From UBA3210 sp048359995 (GTDB taxonomy: Bacteria > Bacillota_I > Bacilli_A > RFN20 > CAG-449), in contig DBGCPK010000014.1 of the NCBI GenBank assembly GCA_048359995.1, positions 1 through 64,000 on the forward strand: a DNA stretch of 64,000 nucleotides, written 5' to 3'. The number at the start of each line of letters is the position of its first letter. The stretch's first letter is position 1. This document shows, one piece after another, positions 16,144-24,590 of the stretch. The notes under the pieces are model-generated. The model ran no database searches. It was not told the origin of the DNA and saw nothing but the letters and a program-made list of their open reading frames with translations. Position numbers and translations under genes: made by a program.

Positions 16144-16704
16144 CTATTTCGAGGTGACCTCCACCTCGTCTTTTAACTCCGATTCGACGTCGAAAGGCTC
16201 CCAACTTTGACCGAATTCCGTATCTTTGAACAGATCCGCCAGACCGGTAATCTGTTTCAAGCGAAGAATTTCGTCCCGATCCATGCCCAGATGTTTCGAT
16301 ATCCACGCGTCCGACCGACCGAGATCGTGCAATTCTTTGATGATGTTGCTCATCAAATCGACATTATGACTTCCTCTTGCACGATTATGACGGATCGTGG
16401 AGGCGATCCGCTGATCGAGATTTTTCTCGATTACGGAAATCGGCAGCATACCCTGCTCGCGTTCGTATATATCTTTGTAATCCAGCATAACTCGATAACG
16501 ATGAAAACCGTCGACGATGATGTATTTGTCTGCCGCTTTATCGTAATAGCAGACGATCGGCATCGTATAACCGTCTTCTTTGATGCTGTCGTACAAGAGT
16601 TTCATTTCCGGCGGTGCGACGAAATTCGGGTTATAGTCGTTGGGAACGACTTTTTCGATCGGCACGGAAAGAACGTTGTACACCGGACTTTTAAATTTTT
16701 TCAT
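16144..16704 (-). CDS. ibrB: ParB-like regulator IbrB
   Basis: A 186-residue protein with a ParB/sulfiredoxin-type N-terminal domain: VPIEKVVPNDYNPNFV, LYDSIKEDGYTMPIVCYYD, the ParB-box-like IVDGFHRYRVM, then ASTIRHNRARGSHNV and a helix-turn-helix-like segment (SDAWISKHLGMDRDEI). This is the layout of IbrB of the IbrA/IbrB pair, first described as activators of Eib immunoglobulin-binding proteins in Escherichia coli. The gene overlaps ibrA by 14 bases and must be cotranscribed. The biochemical role of the pair is not established. ParB-fold proteins can bind or hydrolyse nucleotides, so an enzymatic role is possible. Confidence 0.88.
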   Translation of the reverse strand: MKKFKSPVYNVLSVPIEKVVPNDYNPNFVAPPEMKLLYDSIKEDGYTMPIVCYYDKAADKYIIVDGFHRYRVMLDYKDIYEREQGMLPISVIEKNLDQRIASTIRHNRARGSHNVDLMSNIIKELHDLGRSDAWISKHLGMDRDEILRLKQITGLADLFKDTEFGQSWEPFDVESELKDEVEVTSK

Positions 16705-18028
16705 TCGTTTTCACCCAACTTTCGTATTTTTTCTTGATCACATCGATTTTCTTTTGTTGCTCTCGGGTCAAACCGAAACCCATAAATCGGCAGATATGAT
16801 CGTTTTTCAAGATGCAATAGCACATTCGTTTCCAACTCGGAATATCTTTTGAGGTCTTGATATCGTCGGTGTGATCGGGGATTTTATCGAGAAAAATCAC
16901 GCGCGTGTTTCTGAAAATCGTATAATTGGAAACGCCGTTGCGGCGGATGCGATATCCGTGTTCTTCGAGTTCGGCAATCGTTTCTTCTTCGAGACCTCCG
17001 CCGACCGTATGCCAAAAGCGAATCGACGTTTTAAAACGATTGATATAGTTATTCCTTATCCTTTTCGGAAGCGTCGAAAGCAAAAATTTCGTGTAGGATT
17101 CCCACGTATGTCCCTCGGGCAATGTGATGTTGCGATAACCCAAAGCTTTCGTTTTTCCGTAGATATTTCCGAAATTAACGCCTCTGACCCTTCCCAACAG
17201 TCTCACCCAAGTTTCGGGTTCGATGACGCGGTAAAGATTCAAACTCTCCTTCGCATAATCGTTAAACGGAGAAGCCACCCTCATCAAAGACGGTTTGAGT
17301 CCGGCCAAATAGAACATATCGTACAGGCTGTTGTACTCGTAGTTATTCAAGTAAATAGCGTGCCAGACGTCCGAAACCGACCAGTCGTACATCGGTGATC
17401 CGCACCAAACGTTCTTAAACTGATTGGTGATCCAACATCGCCCCTTGTATCGGTTCTTTTTATTGAGAAATCCGCTGTATCTCTGCAACGATTCGTCCGC
17501 GCGTATCCCCAATAGGCAGATAGTCGAAGTATCTCCGTGCGATAGTTTATACCATCTTCCGAATTGCTTGGCCAAATCTTCCTGATGCATCTTGTACTTA
17601 TATGTCGTAATCGGATTGTTTTCCAGCGTGATCACGTAATCGAAATTCGGACGCGGTCGAATCCACAAATTCTCTTTTTTATCGTCCCACGGATACCAGA
17701 ACATCTGATAATTGCTCAATGCCGTACGAGTAGCCATAGGCAAACAAACCCAGTACAATTCGGCGTCGTTTTTGATTTTTTCCATCGTGCGTTCGACATA
17801 TCGGGTCGTATAGGAATACTGCGCTTCGAAATCCTGATGAAAAACCCCGATCTTCTTATCGGGATAGAACTTCTTTTGAAAATCCAAAACCAGATTCAGC
17901 AAAAGACCGCTGTCTTTTCCGCCGGAAAAAGAAACGAAAATATTGTCGAATTCTTCGAAAATGAATTTCAGCCTCAATTGAAGGCTGTCATATACGTTGA
18001 TATCCAAATATTTTTTCTTCATAGCCAT
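16691..18028 (-). CDS. ibrA: PAPS-reductase-like PP-loop protein IbrA (DUF3440)
   Basis: About 445 residues. The N-terminal PP-loop SFSGGKDS (residues 33-40) is the adenylating motif shared with PAPS reductases, ATP sulfurylase-like enzymes and DndC. The protein continues with the conserved block starting LDINVYDS and a long C-terminal region typical of DUF3440. GTG (18046) and ATG (18028, 18022) are possible starts; all have weak ribosome sites, and 18028 is the more likely. Gene order ibrA-ibrB matches the known pair. The substrate is unknown; sulfur transfer or nucleotide activation is inferred from the fold. A promoter with an operator-like dyad lies just upstream. Confidence 0.88.
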   Translation of the reverse strand: MAMKKKYLDINVYDSLQLRLKFIFEEFDNIFVSFSGGKDSGLLLNLVLDFQKKFYPDKKIGVFHQDFEAQYSYTTRYVERTMEKIKNDAELYWVCLPMATRTALSNYQMFWYPWDDKKENLWIRPRPNFDYVITLENNPITTYKYKMHQEDLAKQFGRWYKLSHGDTSTICLLGIRADESLQRYSGFLNKKNRYKGRCWITNQFKNVWCGSPMYDWSVSDVWHAIYLNNYEYNSLYDMFYLAGLKPSLMRVASPFNDYAKESLNLYRVIEPETWVRLLGRVRGVNFGNIYGKTKALGYRNITLPEGHTWESYTKFLLSTLPKRIRNNYINRFKTSIRFWHTVGGGLEEETIAELEEHGYRIRRNGVSNYTIFRNTRVIFLDKIPDHTDDIKTSKDIPSWKRMCYCILKNDHICRFMGFGLTREQQKKIDVIKKKYESWVKTNEKI

Positions 18029-18057
18029 TTTCGAAATTCCATTCACTCAATGAAAAG

Positions 18058-18066
18058 ATTATAGCA
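18058..18066 (-). promoter_or_regulatory. Extended -10 promoter of ibrAB
   Basis: Minus-strand TGCTATAAT (extended -10) 30 nt upstream of the ATG at 18028. No good -35; the -35 area is occupied by the dyad at 18072-18090. Confidence 0.6.
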
Positions 18067-18071
18067 CACAA

Positions 18072-18090
18072 ATTGGCAAAATTTACCAAT
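18072..18090. promoter_or_regulatory. Operator-like dyad over the ibrAB -35 region
   Basis: ATTGGCAAAATTTACCAAT is a 19-bp inverted repeat with one mismatched pair. It sits nine bases upstream of the -10, where a repressor or activator would control ibrAB; it is also about 85 bp upstream of the divergent PBP gene. Confidence 0.5.
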
Positions 18091-18175
18091 TTTCGATCAT
18101 CTTCATAAAAATATCTCGCCCGCGAAACGGAATAAAAAAATCGATTTTACCCAAAATGAAATCGAGGTGATAGAA

Positions 18176-20020
18176 ATGAAAAAATTTCTGCGGTTCTTTA
18201 TTTTCTTCTTGATCTTTCTTTTGTCCTCTTACGGTTTGGTCATCGCCTTTTTCCCGTCCGTTCACCTCAATCGTCTTTATCAAGTCGCGATTACCGACCA
18301 TCAAGGAAATGAATTGTATTCCCTGATTCGTTCGAATTTTTCCGATTACGTTCCCATCGACGAAGTCAGCGAAGAATTTAAAAAAACGGTGGTCACCATC
18401 GAAGACAAACGCTTTTACTCGCATAATGGTTTGGACTACGCCCGAATCGCCAAGAGTTTTTGGGAAAACTTCCGTCAAAGCGAGATCGTTCAAGGCGGAT
18501 CGACCATTACTCAGCAAGTCGCCCGTATGGCGTATCTGGACAATTCGAAAAGTTATTCCCGCAAGATCAAAGAGGCGCTGTACGCGAAAAAAATCGAAGA
18601 AAAATACACCAAAGATCAAATTCTTGAAATGTACGTCAATAACTGCTATTTTGCCCACAATCTGTATGGGGTTTCCGCCGCAAGCGCGTACTATTTCGGA
18701 AAAACGCCCGCGCAACTCAATTACGGAGAATCTGCGCTTTTAGTCGGCATCATTAACGCACCGAATCTCTACGCCCCCGATATCGACTACGCCGCCTCGA
18801 TCGAAAAGCAAAGGCAAATCCTCTATACCCTTTATCAAAACCGAGTGCTGAACGTTCAGGAGTATTACGATGAAATGAATCGCAAACTCGATCTTCTCTA
18901 TCGGACAGACGCGGAAATGATCAATTTGGGATATTATCAAGACGCTGTCGAAAACCAATTGAAAGCGATGAATCTCTGGACAGATCACTATCTCCGTCAG
19001 GGAATTCAAGTGGAGTCGAATCTGGATTTGGGAGTTTATGAAACGGTCAATGCGGTCGTCGGACAATATCGAAATCAGGTACGTGATGATCAAATCGCCG
19101 CGGTCGTGATGAAGCCCTATTCCGGCGAAGTTCTCGCTTTGATCGGAGGTTTCGATTACCGCGAATCGCCGTATAACCGCGCGCTGTACAGCAAAAGGCA
19201 GATCGGTTCGACGATTAAACCCTTGCTCTATTATCTCGGATTAAAGAAAGGAATGACTCCGCTGAGCCAATTCGTCAGCGAGGAAACGACCTTTAACATC
19301 GAAGGGATCGGAACTTATTCGCCGAAAAACGCGTCGGGCAATTACGCGGGACGGAAAATCAACATGATCGAAGCCATCGCTTTAAGCGACAACATCTATG
19401 CCGTCAAAACGACTTTGCTGGTCGGATCTTCTTCATTGGCGCAATTGCTGAACCGTTTCGGTGTAGAATGCGACAACGTCAATCCGACGATCGGATTGGG
19501 ATCGATCTCTTTAACCCCTTTGGAATTGACGTCCATTTACAATTGTCTGGCCAGCGAGGGAACGTATTATGCCCCGAGTTTTCTGAAAAAAGTTCGCCTT
19601 TCCGATCAAACTCTGCTGGGAAGAGTTTCCGAATCTTCCAAGAAAATTCTCGATCATAAAGAGACGATCCTGATCAATCATCTCTTGAAATCGCCCTTTG
19701 ATCCGGCATTAGCCAGTTATACTTATCCGTCATTGGGCAATTATCGCACTTCGCATACGTTCGCCGCGAAAACAGGATCGACCGAAACCACTAATTGGGT
19801 CATCGGGTACAACCCGCATTTTACCATCGGCGTTTACGTAGGAAACGACGAAAACCAAGCTTTATTCTCGACCAAATTGGCTCGCAAAGTATTTCAGGAA
19901 ATCGCCGATCGCCTTTGCGAAAAAAAAGAGGATATCTTCTACGAAGTCGATTCCTCTTTTCAACCATTTCGCTTTTATAACAGTTTGCTCGATAAAACGA
20001 GCGATACCTATTATCGTTAG
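18176..20020 (+). CDS. Class A penicillin-binding protein (glycosyltransferase-transpeptidase)
   Basis: A bifunctional peptidoglycan synthase of about 614 residues, anchored by an N-terminal membrane segment (residues 5-25). The GT51 domain shows EDKRFYSHNGLD with the catalytic Glu, GGSTITQQ, RKIKEA and YVNNCYFAHNLYG. The transpeptidase domain shows the nucleophile motif STIK, SDN and KTGS. GTG at 18167 is in frame but is itself part of the GAGGTGAT ribosome site, so ATG at 18176 is the start. Only this murein polymerase is seen in the window; it proves a walled organism. It is convergent with ispF, stop codons overlapping. Confidence 0.95.
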   Translation: MKKFLRFFIFFLIFLLSSYGLVIAFFPSVHLNRLYQVAITDHQGNELYSLIRSNFSDYVPIDEVSEEFKKTVVTIEDKRFYSHNGLDYARIAKSFWENFRQSEIVQGGSTITQQVARMAYLDNSKSYSRKIKEALYAKKIEEKYTKDQILEMYVNNCYFAHNLYGVSAASAYYFGKTPAQLNYGESALLVGIINAPNLYAPDIDYAASIEKQRQILYTLYQNRVLNVQEYYDEMNRKLDLLYRTDAEMINLGYYQDAVENQLKAMNLWTDHYLRQGIQVESNLDLGVYETVNAVVGQYRNQVRDDQIAAVVMKPYSGEVLALIGGFDYRESPYNRALYSKRQIGSTIKPLLYYLGLKKGMTPLSQFVSEETTFNIEGIGTYSPKNASGNYAGRKINMIEAIALSDNIYAVKTTLLVGSSSLAQLLNRFGVECDNVNPTIGLGSISLTPLELTSIYNCLASEGTYYAPSFLKKVRLSDQTLLGRVSESSKKILDHKETILINHLLKSPFDPALASYTYPSLGNYRTSHTFAAKTGSTETTNWVIGYNPHFTIGVYVGNDENQALFSTKLARKVFQEIADRLCEKKEDIFYEVDSSFQPFRFYNSLLDKTSDTYYR

Positions 20021-20496
20021 AGTTTTTTTACCATCACCGAGGCAAAACAGATGACTGCTTTTCCCTGTCCCGCTTCTCCGCATTTTTCGTTGGTCTGCGC
20101 TTTGACGGAAACGTTTTCTTCCGCCGTTTCCAAGATCGAAGAAATCCTTTTCCTCATACGTCCCAAGTAAGTCTGAATATGCGGTTTTTCCAGAACGATA
20201 ACGCAGTCCAGATTTTGGATCGCATAACCTCTTTCTTTGATTTTCAGATAGCATTCTTTCAAGATCAAAGAAGAATCCATATCGCGATTCCTGTCGTCGT
20301 CATCGGGAAAAAAGTGTCCCAAATCCCCCAAAGAAAGAGTTCCCAAAAGAGCCTCTGCAATCGCGTGAAAAAGGCAATCTCCGTCGCTGTGCGAGACATT
20401 TCCCAATTCATAAGGGATTTCGACGCCTCCCAAGACAAAGGGACGACCGTTTTTTTCCAAACGATGAATATCGCGGCTGAATCCGATTCGAAACAT
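20017..20496 (-). CDS. ispF: 2-C-methyl-D-erythritol 2,4-cyclodiphosphate synthase
   Basis: The fifth step of the MEP isoprenoid pathway, converting CDP-methylerythritol 2-phosphate to the cyclic diphosphate. The 159 residues are the normal length. Visible motifs: SRDIHRL with the metal-binding Asp and His, HSDGDCLFHAIAEALLG, GHFFPDDDD, and VKAQTNEKCGEAGQGKAV. With dxr at 58.8-60.0 kb this shows that the MEP pathway is used; ispD and ispE are outside the window. It overlaps the PBP gene tail-to-tail. Confidence 0.95.
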   Translation of the reverse strand: MFRIGFSRDIHRLEKNGRPFVLGGVEIPYELGNVSHSDGDCLFHAIAEALLGTLSLGDLGHFFPDDDDRNRDMDSSLILKECYLKIKERGYAIQNLDCVIVLEKPHIQTYLGRMRKRISSILETAEENVSVKAQTNEKCGEAGQGKAVICFASVMVKKL

Positions 20497-20508
20497 TTTG
20501 CTTTCCTC

Positions 20509-21612
20509 CTAAACGTTGAAGCGGATCAGAAGGCAATCCCCGTCCTGAACTTGATAAGCCTTTCCTTCGCTTCGGATTTTTCCCGCTTCTTTGAGCGCTT
20601 TCTCGCTGCGATAGGAAAAAATATCTTCGCAGGAGTACACTTCCGCGCGGATAAACCCCTTTTCGAAATCGGTGTGAATCGTTCCGGCGCATTCCGGCGC
20701 AGTCATTCCTTTGGTAAACGTCCACGCTCTGACTTCATCTTCGCCGACGGTAAAAAAGGTGGCGAGATTCAACAGATGATAAGTCGCGGATACCAGCCGA
20801 TCGAGACCGGTAGAAGTCATCCCTAACGAATGGAGATATTCGATCTTCTCCTCTTTCGGCAAATCCGCCAATTCGCTTTCGATATTCGCGGAAATCGCGA
20901 TGCATTCGGCGTTCTCCGCTTCGGCGATTTCTTTGACGGCCGAGTAATGCGCATTGCGCGTCGGATCGATGTAATCTTCTTCCGATACGTTTGCGACGTA
21001 AATGACCGGTTTAATGGTCAAAAGATTGTATTGCCTGACCAAAATTCTTTCTTCTTCGCTCAGTTCCACGCTTCGCGCCGGCTTTTCTCCTTCGAGAGCT
21101 TTCTGTATTTTGCAAAGCAGCCGGTATTCCGCAACGGCGTTCTTTTCTTTTGTCGTATGCGCTTTGGTTTCCACTTTCGATATCCGTTTGACAACCGTAT
21201 CCAGATCGGCCAAGATAAGCTCTAAATTGATCGTTTGGATATCGCGACAAGGATCGATCGAATTCTCGACGTGGACGATGTCGCCGTTTTCAAAACACCG
21301 GACGACATGGCAAATGGCATCGCACATGCGGATGTTTCCCAAGAACTGATTTCCAAGTCCTTCCCCTTTGCTCGCGCCTTTGACGAGTCCGGCGATGTCG
21401 ATAAATTCGAAAGTCGTTCGAACCGTCCTTTTCGGAGAAAAAATATCGACAAGCCGATCGACGCGCGGATCGTTGACTTCGACCATTCCCGAATTCGGAT
21501 TGATGGTCGCGAAAGGATAGTTGGCCGCTTCGACGTGCGAAGAAGTGATTGCATTGAATAACGTGGATTTTCCCACGTTCGGTAAACCGACGATTCCTGC
21601 TTTTAAAGACAT
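20509..21612 (-). CDS. ychF: Redox-regulated ATPase YchF (Obg-like)
   Basis: About 367 residues. G1 is GLPNVGKSTLF, followed by FEFIDIAGLVKGASKGEGLGNQFL, the G3 region of the Obg family, and the C-terminal TGS-like domain ends DGDCLLIRFNV. YchF binds the ribosome and prefers ATP. The G4-like segment VIYVANVSEEDY matches the ATP-specific NxxE. The frame opens earlier, but ATG at 21612 has GAGGT seven bases upstream and gives the family start MSLKAGIVG. ispF follows 12 nt downstream. Confidence 0.95.
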   Translation of the reverse strand: MSLKAGIVGLPNVGKSTLFNAITSSHVEAANYPFATINPNSGMVEVNDPRVDRLVDIFSPKRTVRTTFEFIDIAGLVKGASKGEGLGNQFLGNIRMCDAICHVVRCFENGDIVHVENSIDPCRDIQTINLELILADLDTVVKRISKVETKAHTTKEKNAVAEYRLLCKIQKALEGEKPARSVELSEEERILVRQYNLLTIKPVIYVANVSEEDYIDPTRNAHYSAVKEIAEAENAECIAISANIESELADLPKEEKIEYLHSLGMTSTGLDRLVSATYHLLNLATFFTVGEDEVRAWTFTKGMTAPECAGTIHTDFEKGFIRAEVYSCEDIFSYRSEKALKEAGKIRSEGKAYQVQDGDCLLIRFNV

Positions 21613-21833
21613 AATGAATACCTCAGAACGAAGAGTCATTTTTCTCTTCTTTTAAACAGGATATCACTTTCGGATATTTTTGAAAAGAAAAACGAAAAAA
21701 TCAAGCCGGTTTCCCTCATCTATTATCCGTATGTCCAACCGATCTCTTCGAAAGAATATCCGTCATTTTGCCGTCTTCGATTCCTCGGCACAAAATCTTT
21801 GCAAATTTCTGCCGTCCGTCGGAGAGATCATTC

Positions 21834-24590
21834 TTATTTCGCTTTGATCAAATCGACGGTTTCTCTTTGGTACAAGTACCGCACGGTAAATCCGTTGGCG
21901 GCGATATAAGTGATTACACCGACGCCGACCATAGTCGAAAAAGCCGTCCAGGACCATGAAAAGTAACTCATCGAAGAATCTCTCGCGGGAATCAAAAAGA
22001 CGGCGGCAAGAAGACCGACGAGAGACAAAACCAATCCGATTCCGAGCAAAAGTCCGCTTAAAAGAAGATAATATCCGACGATGGATTTTCGCGAATAACC
22101 CAGAAGAGAATAAATGGCGATCTCTCTTTCTCCCTCTTTGAGGAAGAGGTGATTGACCAAAATCATCATAAGAAAGACGGCAATCAGATTGACGAAGGAG
22201 AAAAACAAGAGACCTGCCGTCAGATAACCGACTCCCGTTTCGATTCGATTCAAATATTCTTTCAAGGGATTTTCAAAGACAAAATCATCGTAACGGGCAT
22301 TCAACTCCGACAAAAACCGATCCGTATTTTCCCCGAGTTGCAAGAGACAGGCGTCGATTTGCTGATCGTATTGTTTGATTCCGAACATCACGTTGGAAAG
22401 TAGCATCGGGTAAACCGGGCTTTGAAGAATCAACCATTGATCCGATTCGACGATTCCGGATACGGATAATTCGATCGTTTGAAACACGTTACGGTACGAT
22501 GCGCCCTCTAAAAGGATCTCTCGTAGCGCAGTCAGATAAAAGCGGTTTTGACCGGAAGGCAATTGTTCTGCGAAAGATGAAGAAAGCAGTACCTGATTTT
22601 CATTACGAGGGTATTCCCCTTCGATCAACGGCGTATCTTTCGAGGAATACGGGACGAAGCGAACAAAGTTTTTCATGGAATTGTTTATCAACGACAAAGA
22701 ATAAAAATCTTCATTCACCGATGTAAAACCGCTTGCTTGGTAAGTCCCGAAGTTATAGGAAGTCAACGAATTCAAATCGATAAATTCGTCGATGATTTCT
22801 TCTTTCGGAGAAAGATATACCGGCATATCGAAGCCGGATAAAAGCGATTGCCTATCGACGGCATAAGATTTGCTTCCGCAGGGAAGATAACTTCGAATAT
22901 TTTTCTCCGATGAGCAGACTTTTTCGATATCGCTCAACGATAACGACCCTTTATTTTTATACGTAAAGTAGATCAAGTCATAAGATTTCTGTCCGCGGCA
23001 GAATAACGGAAAGTCGGATTCATCGGCCAGATGAAAAGAGAAATTCTCCATTTTCTCGTCCGACATCATTCTTTCGAAAAAGGCGGGAACGTCGTCTTTT
23101 CGCACGATCAAAGCGCAGATCTTTTTGACAGTCCAGGGATAATAGTCGCTCTCGTTCAAAAAATAAGAAAACGGTAACTGCATTCTTTCTTCGACGATGC
23201 TTTCGTTGAAAAAGGGATCAGAAGCAAAGATCATCGGTTCTTCGGAAACGAAAAAGCCGACGATCTTCAAAGGGATTTCGAGATAATACTCCCAATCTTC
23301 ATTCGCCAGATAGTACGAGGCAGGTATTTTTTCAAACCGCAGATAGGTTTCCAAATCCGATTCCTTGATTCCGCTTAAATTCAGATTTCGGCATATCGTA
23401 GCAATGTGAACCGGCGTCAATCCCAAGACGATTTCGTCTTGATTCAACGAAGTCCGAAGAGGATAAATCCTTTGATCCGTCAAGGCCAAAGGCAGAAATT
23501 CGCTCAAACTGCGGATGCCGAACTCATTCAAGGTAAATCGGACCGTATTCAAATTTAACGTTAGATAGTTCTCGTCACGAAAATAATTTTCGAAATTGGC
23601 GATATACGAAACGTATTCCCGAACGATTAGATCTTCGTAATCCTTCCGAAAATCGGAAAACTCTTCGATATCGACGACTTCTTGACGGATCAAACCCGAG
23701 TTCTCGTCTTTCGACCGCATCAAAATTCGATCGGTTCCGAAATAAGAAACGACCGTTCGGATCAGATGATTTTCGACGGAATCCTCGATCATTAACGACA
23801 ATCCCATCGTAAAAAAGCAGAGAACCATCGTCACGATCAACGCGAAAGAACGCCATCTCTTTCTTCGAAGTGCGCGGTATAGGTGTCGAATTCGATATCC
23901 GAAACCGAGATCGTTTCGATTCCCGGTCCTTCCTTGCAACGCGCCTCGGTAAATCATTTCTTTCATGCGATGATCGGCGATTTCGTAAATTTCGGAGCAA
24001 TATTTTCGCACGGCGCCGAGTTCGTGGGTGACGAAGATCACGATCTTTTTCTTGCTCATTTTTTTCAGATATTTCAGCACAATGCGGGTATTCTCTTCGT
24101 CGAGTCCGGCGGTGATCTCGTCGCAAAGCACGACGGGCGTATCTCTCAACGATGCGCCGATCAAATTGATCCGTTTTCTTTCCCCTTTGGAAAGATGGCT
24201 GATGTTTCCGTCTTCCCGAACGGAAAGGCGAAACGCGGCGAATTCTTTTTGAATCGTCTTCGAGTCCAATTTTCTTCCCGCGATCAGTTCTAAATTGACC
24301 TTGATCGATTCGTTTTCGATAAACGCAGGTTCTTGAAATAGATACGTAATCTGCCGCGCGATGATTTTTCTTCTCTCCGAATCACCGAGCGAGGATACAT
24401 CCCGACCGTCGAATTCGTATTTCCCCTCGAATCGAACGTCTATCAGTGCGATGATATTGAGTAAAGTCGACTTTCCGCATCCGGACCGCCCCGTAATGGC
24501 GATCCATTGGGGAGAAGAAATTTCGATATCGATATTTTTTAAAACGCATTCGTTTCCGTAATATTTACTCAATCCTTTGATTTTTATCAT
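21834..24590 (-). CDS. ABC transporter, ATPase-permease fusion (FtsX-like), larger partner
   Basis: A 918-residue fusion. The N-terminal ATPase has Walker A GRSGCGKS (34-41), signature LSKGE (133-137) and Walker B VVLCDE (153-158). A first membrane segment lies at about 245-268, a long extracytoplasmic domain follows, and the last 170 residues contain a FtsX-like bundle of three helices. This is a MacB-like architecture, used for export or for sensing of peptides and lipoproteins. It starts directly at the stop of the partner ABC gene with AAAGGAGG upstream. The pair probably forms a heterodimer. The substrate is unknown. No two-component system is adjacent. Confidence 0.85.
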   Translation of the reverse strand: MIKIKGLSKYYGNECVLKNIDIEISSPQWIAITGRSGCGKSTLLNIIALIDVRFEGKYEFDGRDVSSLGDSERRKIIARQITYLFQEPAFIENESIKVNLELIAGRKLDSKTIQKEFAAFRLSVREDGNISHLSKGERKRINLIGASLRDTPVVLCDEITAGLDEENTRIVLKYLKKMSKKKIVIFVTHELGAVRKYCSEIYEIADHRMKEMIYRGALQGRTGNRNDLGFGYRIRHLYRALRRKRWRSFALIVTMVLCFFTMGLSLMIEDSVENHLIRTVVSYFGTDRILMRSKDENSGLIRQEVVDIEEFSDFRKDYEDLIVREYVSYIANFENYFRDENYLTLNLNTVRFTLNEFGIRSLSEFLPLALTDQRIYPLRTSLNQDEIVLGLTPVHIATICRNLNLSGIKESDLETYLRFEKIPASYYLANEDWEYYLEIPLKIVGFFVSEEPMIFASDPFFNESIVEERMQLPFSYFLNESDYYPWTVKKICALIVRKDDVPAFFERMMSDEKMENFSFHLADESDFPLFCRGQKSYDLIYFTYKNKGSLSLSDIEKVCSSEKNIRSYLPCGSKSYAVDRQSLLSGFDMPVYLSPKEEIIDEFIDLNSLTSYNFGTYQASGFTSVNEDFYSLSLINNSMKNFVRFVPYSSKDTPLIEGEYPRNENQVLLSSSFAEQLPSGQNRFYLTALREILLEGASYRNVFQTIELSVSGIVESDQWLILQSPVYPMLLSNVMFGIKQYDQQIDACLLQLGENTDRFLSELNARYDDFVFENPLKEYLNRIETGVGYLTAGLLFFSFVNLIAVFLMMILVNHLFLKEGEREIAIYSLLGYSRKSIVGYYLLLSGLLLGIGLVLSLVGLLAAVFLIPARDSSMSYFSWSWTAFSTMVGVGVITYIAANGFTVRYLYQRETVDLIKAK

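Noticed and set aside
18083..18715. Leftward 210-codon frame across the start of the PBP gene
   Set aside because: The PBP reading frame there shows the conserved GT51 motifs; the opposite frame has no motifs or ribosome site.
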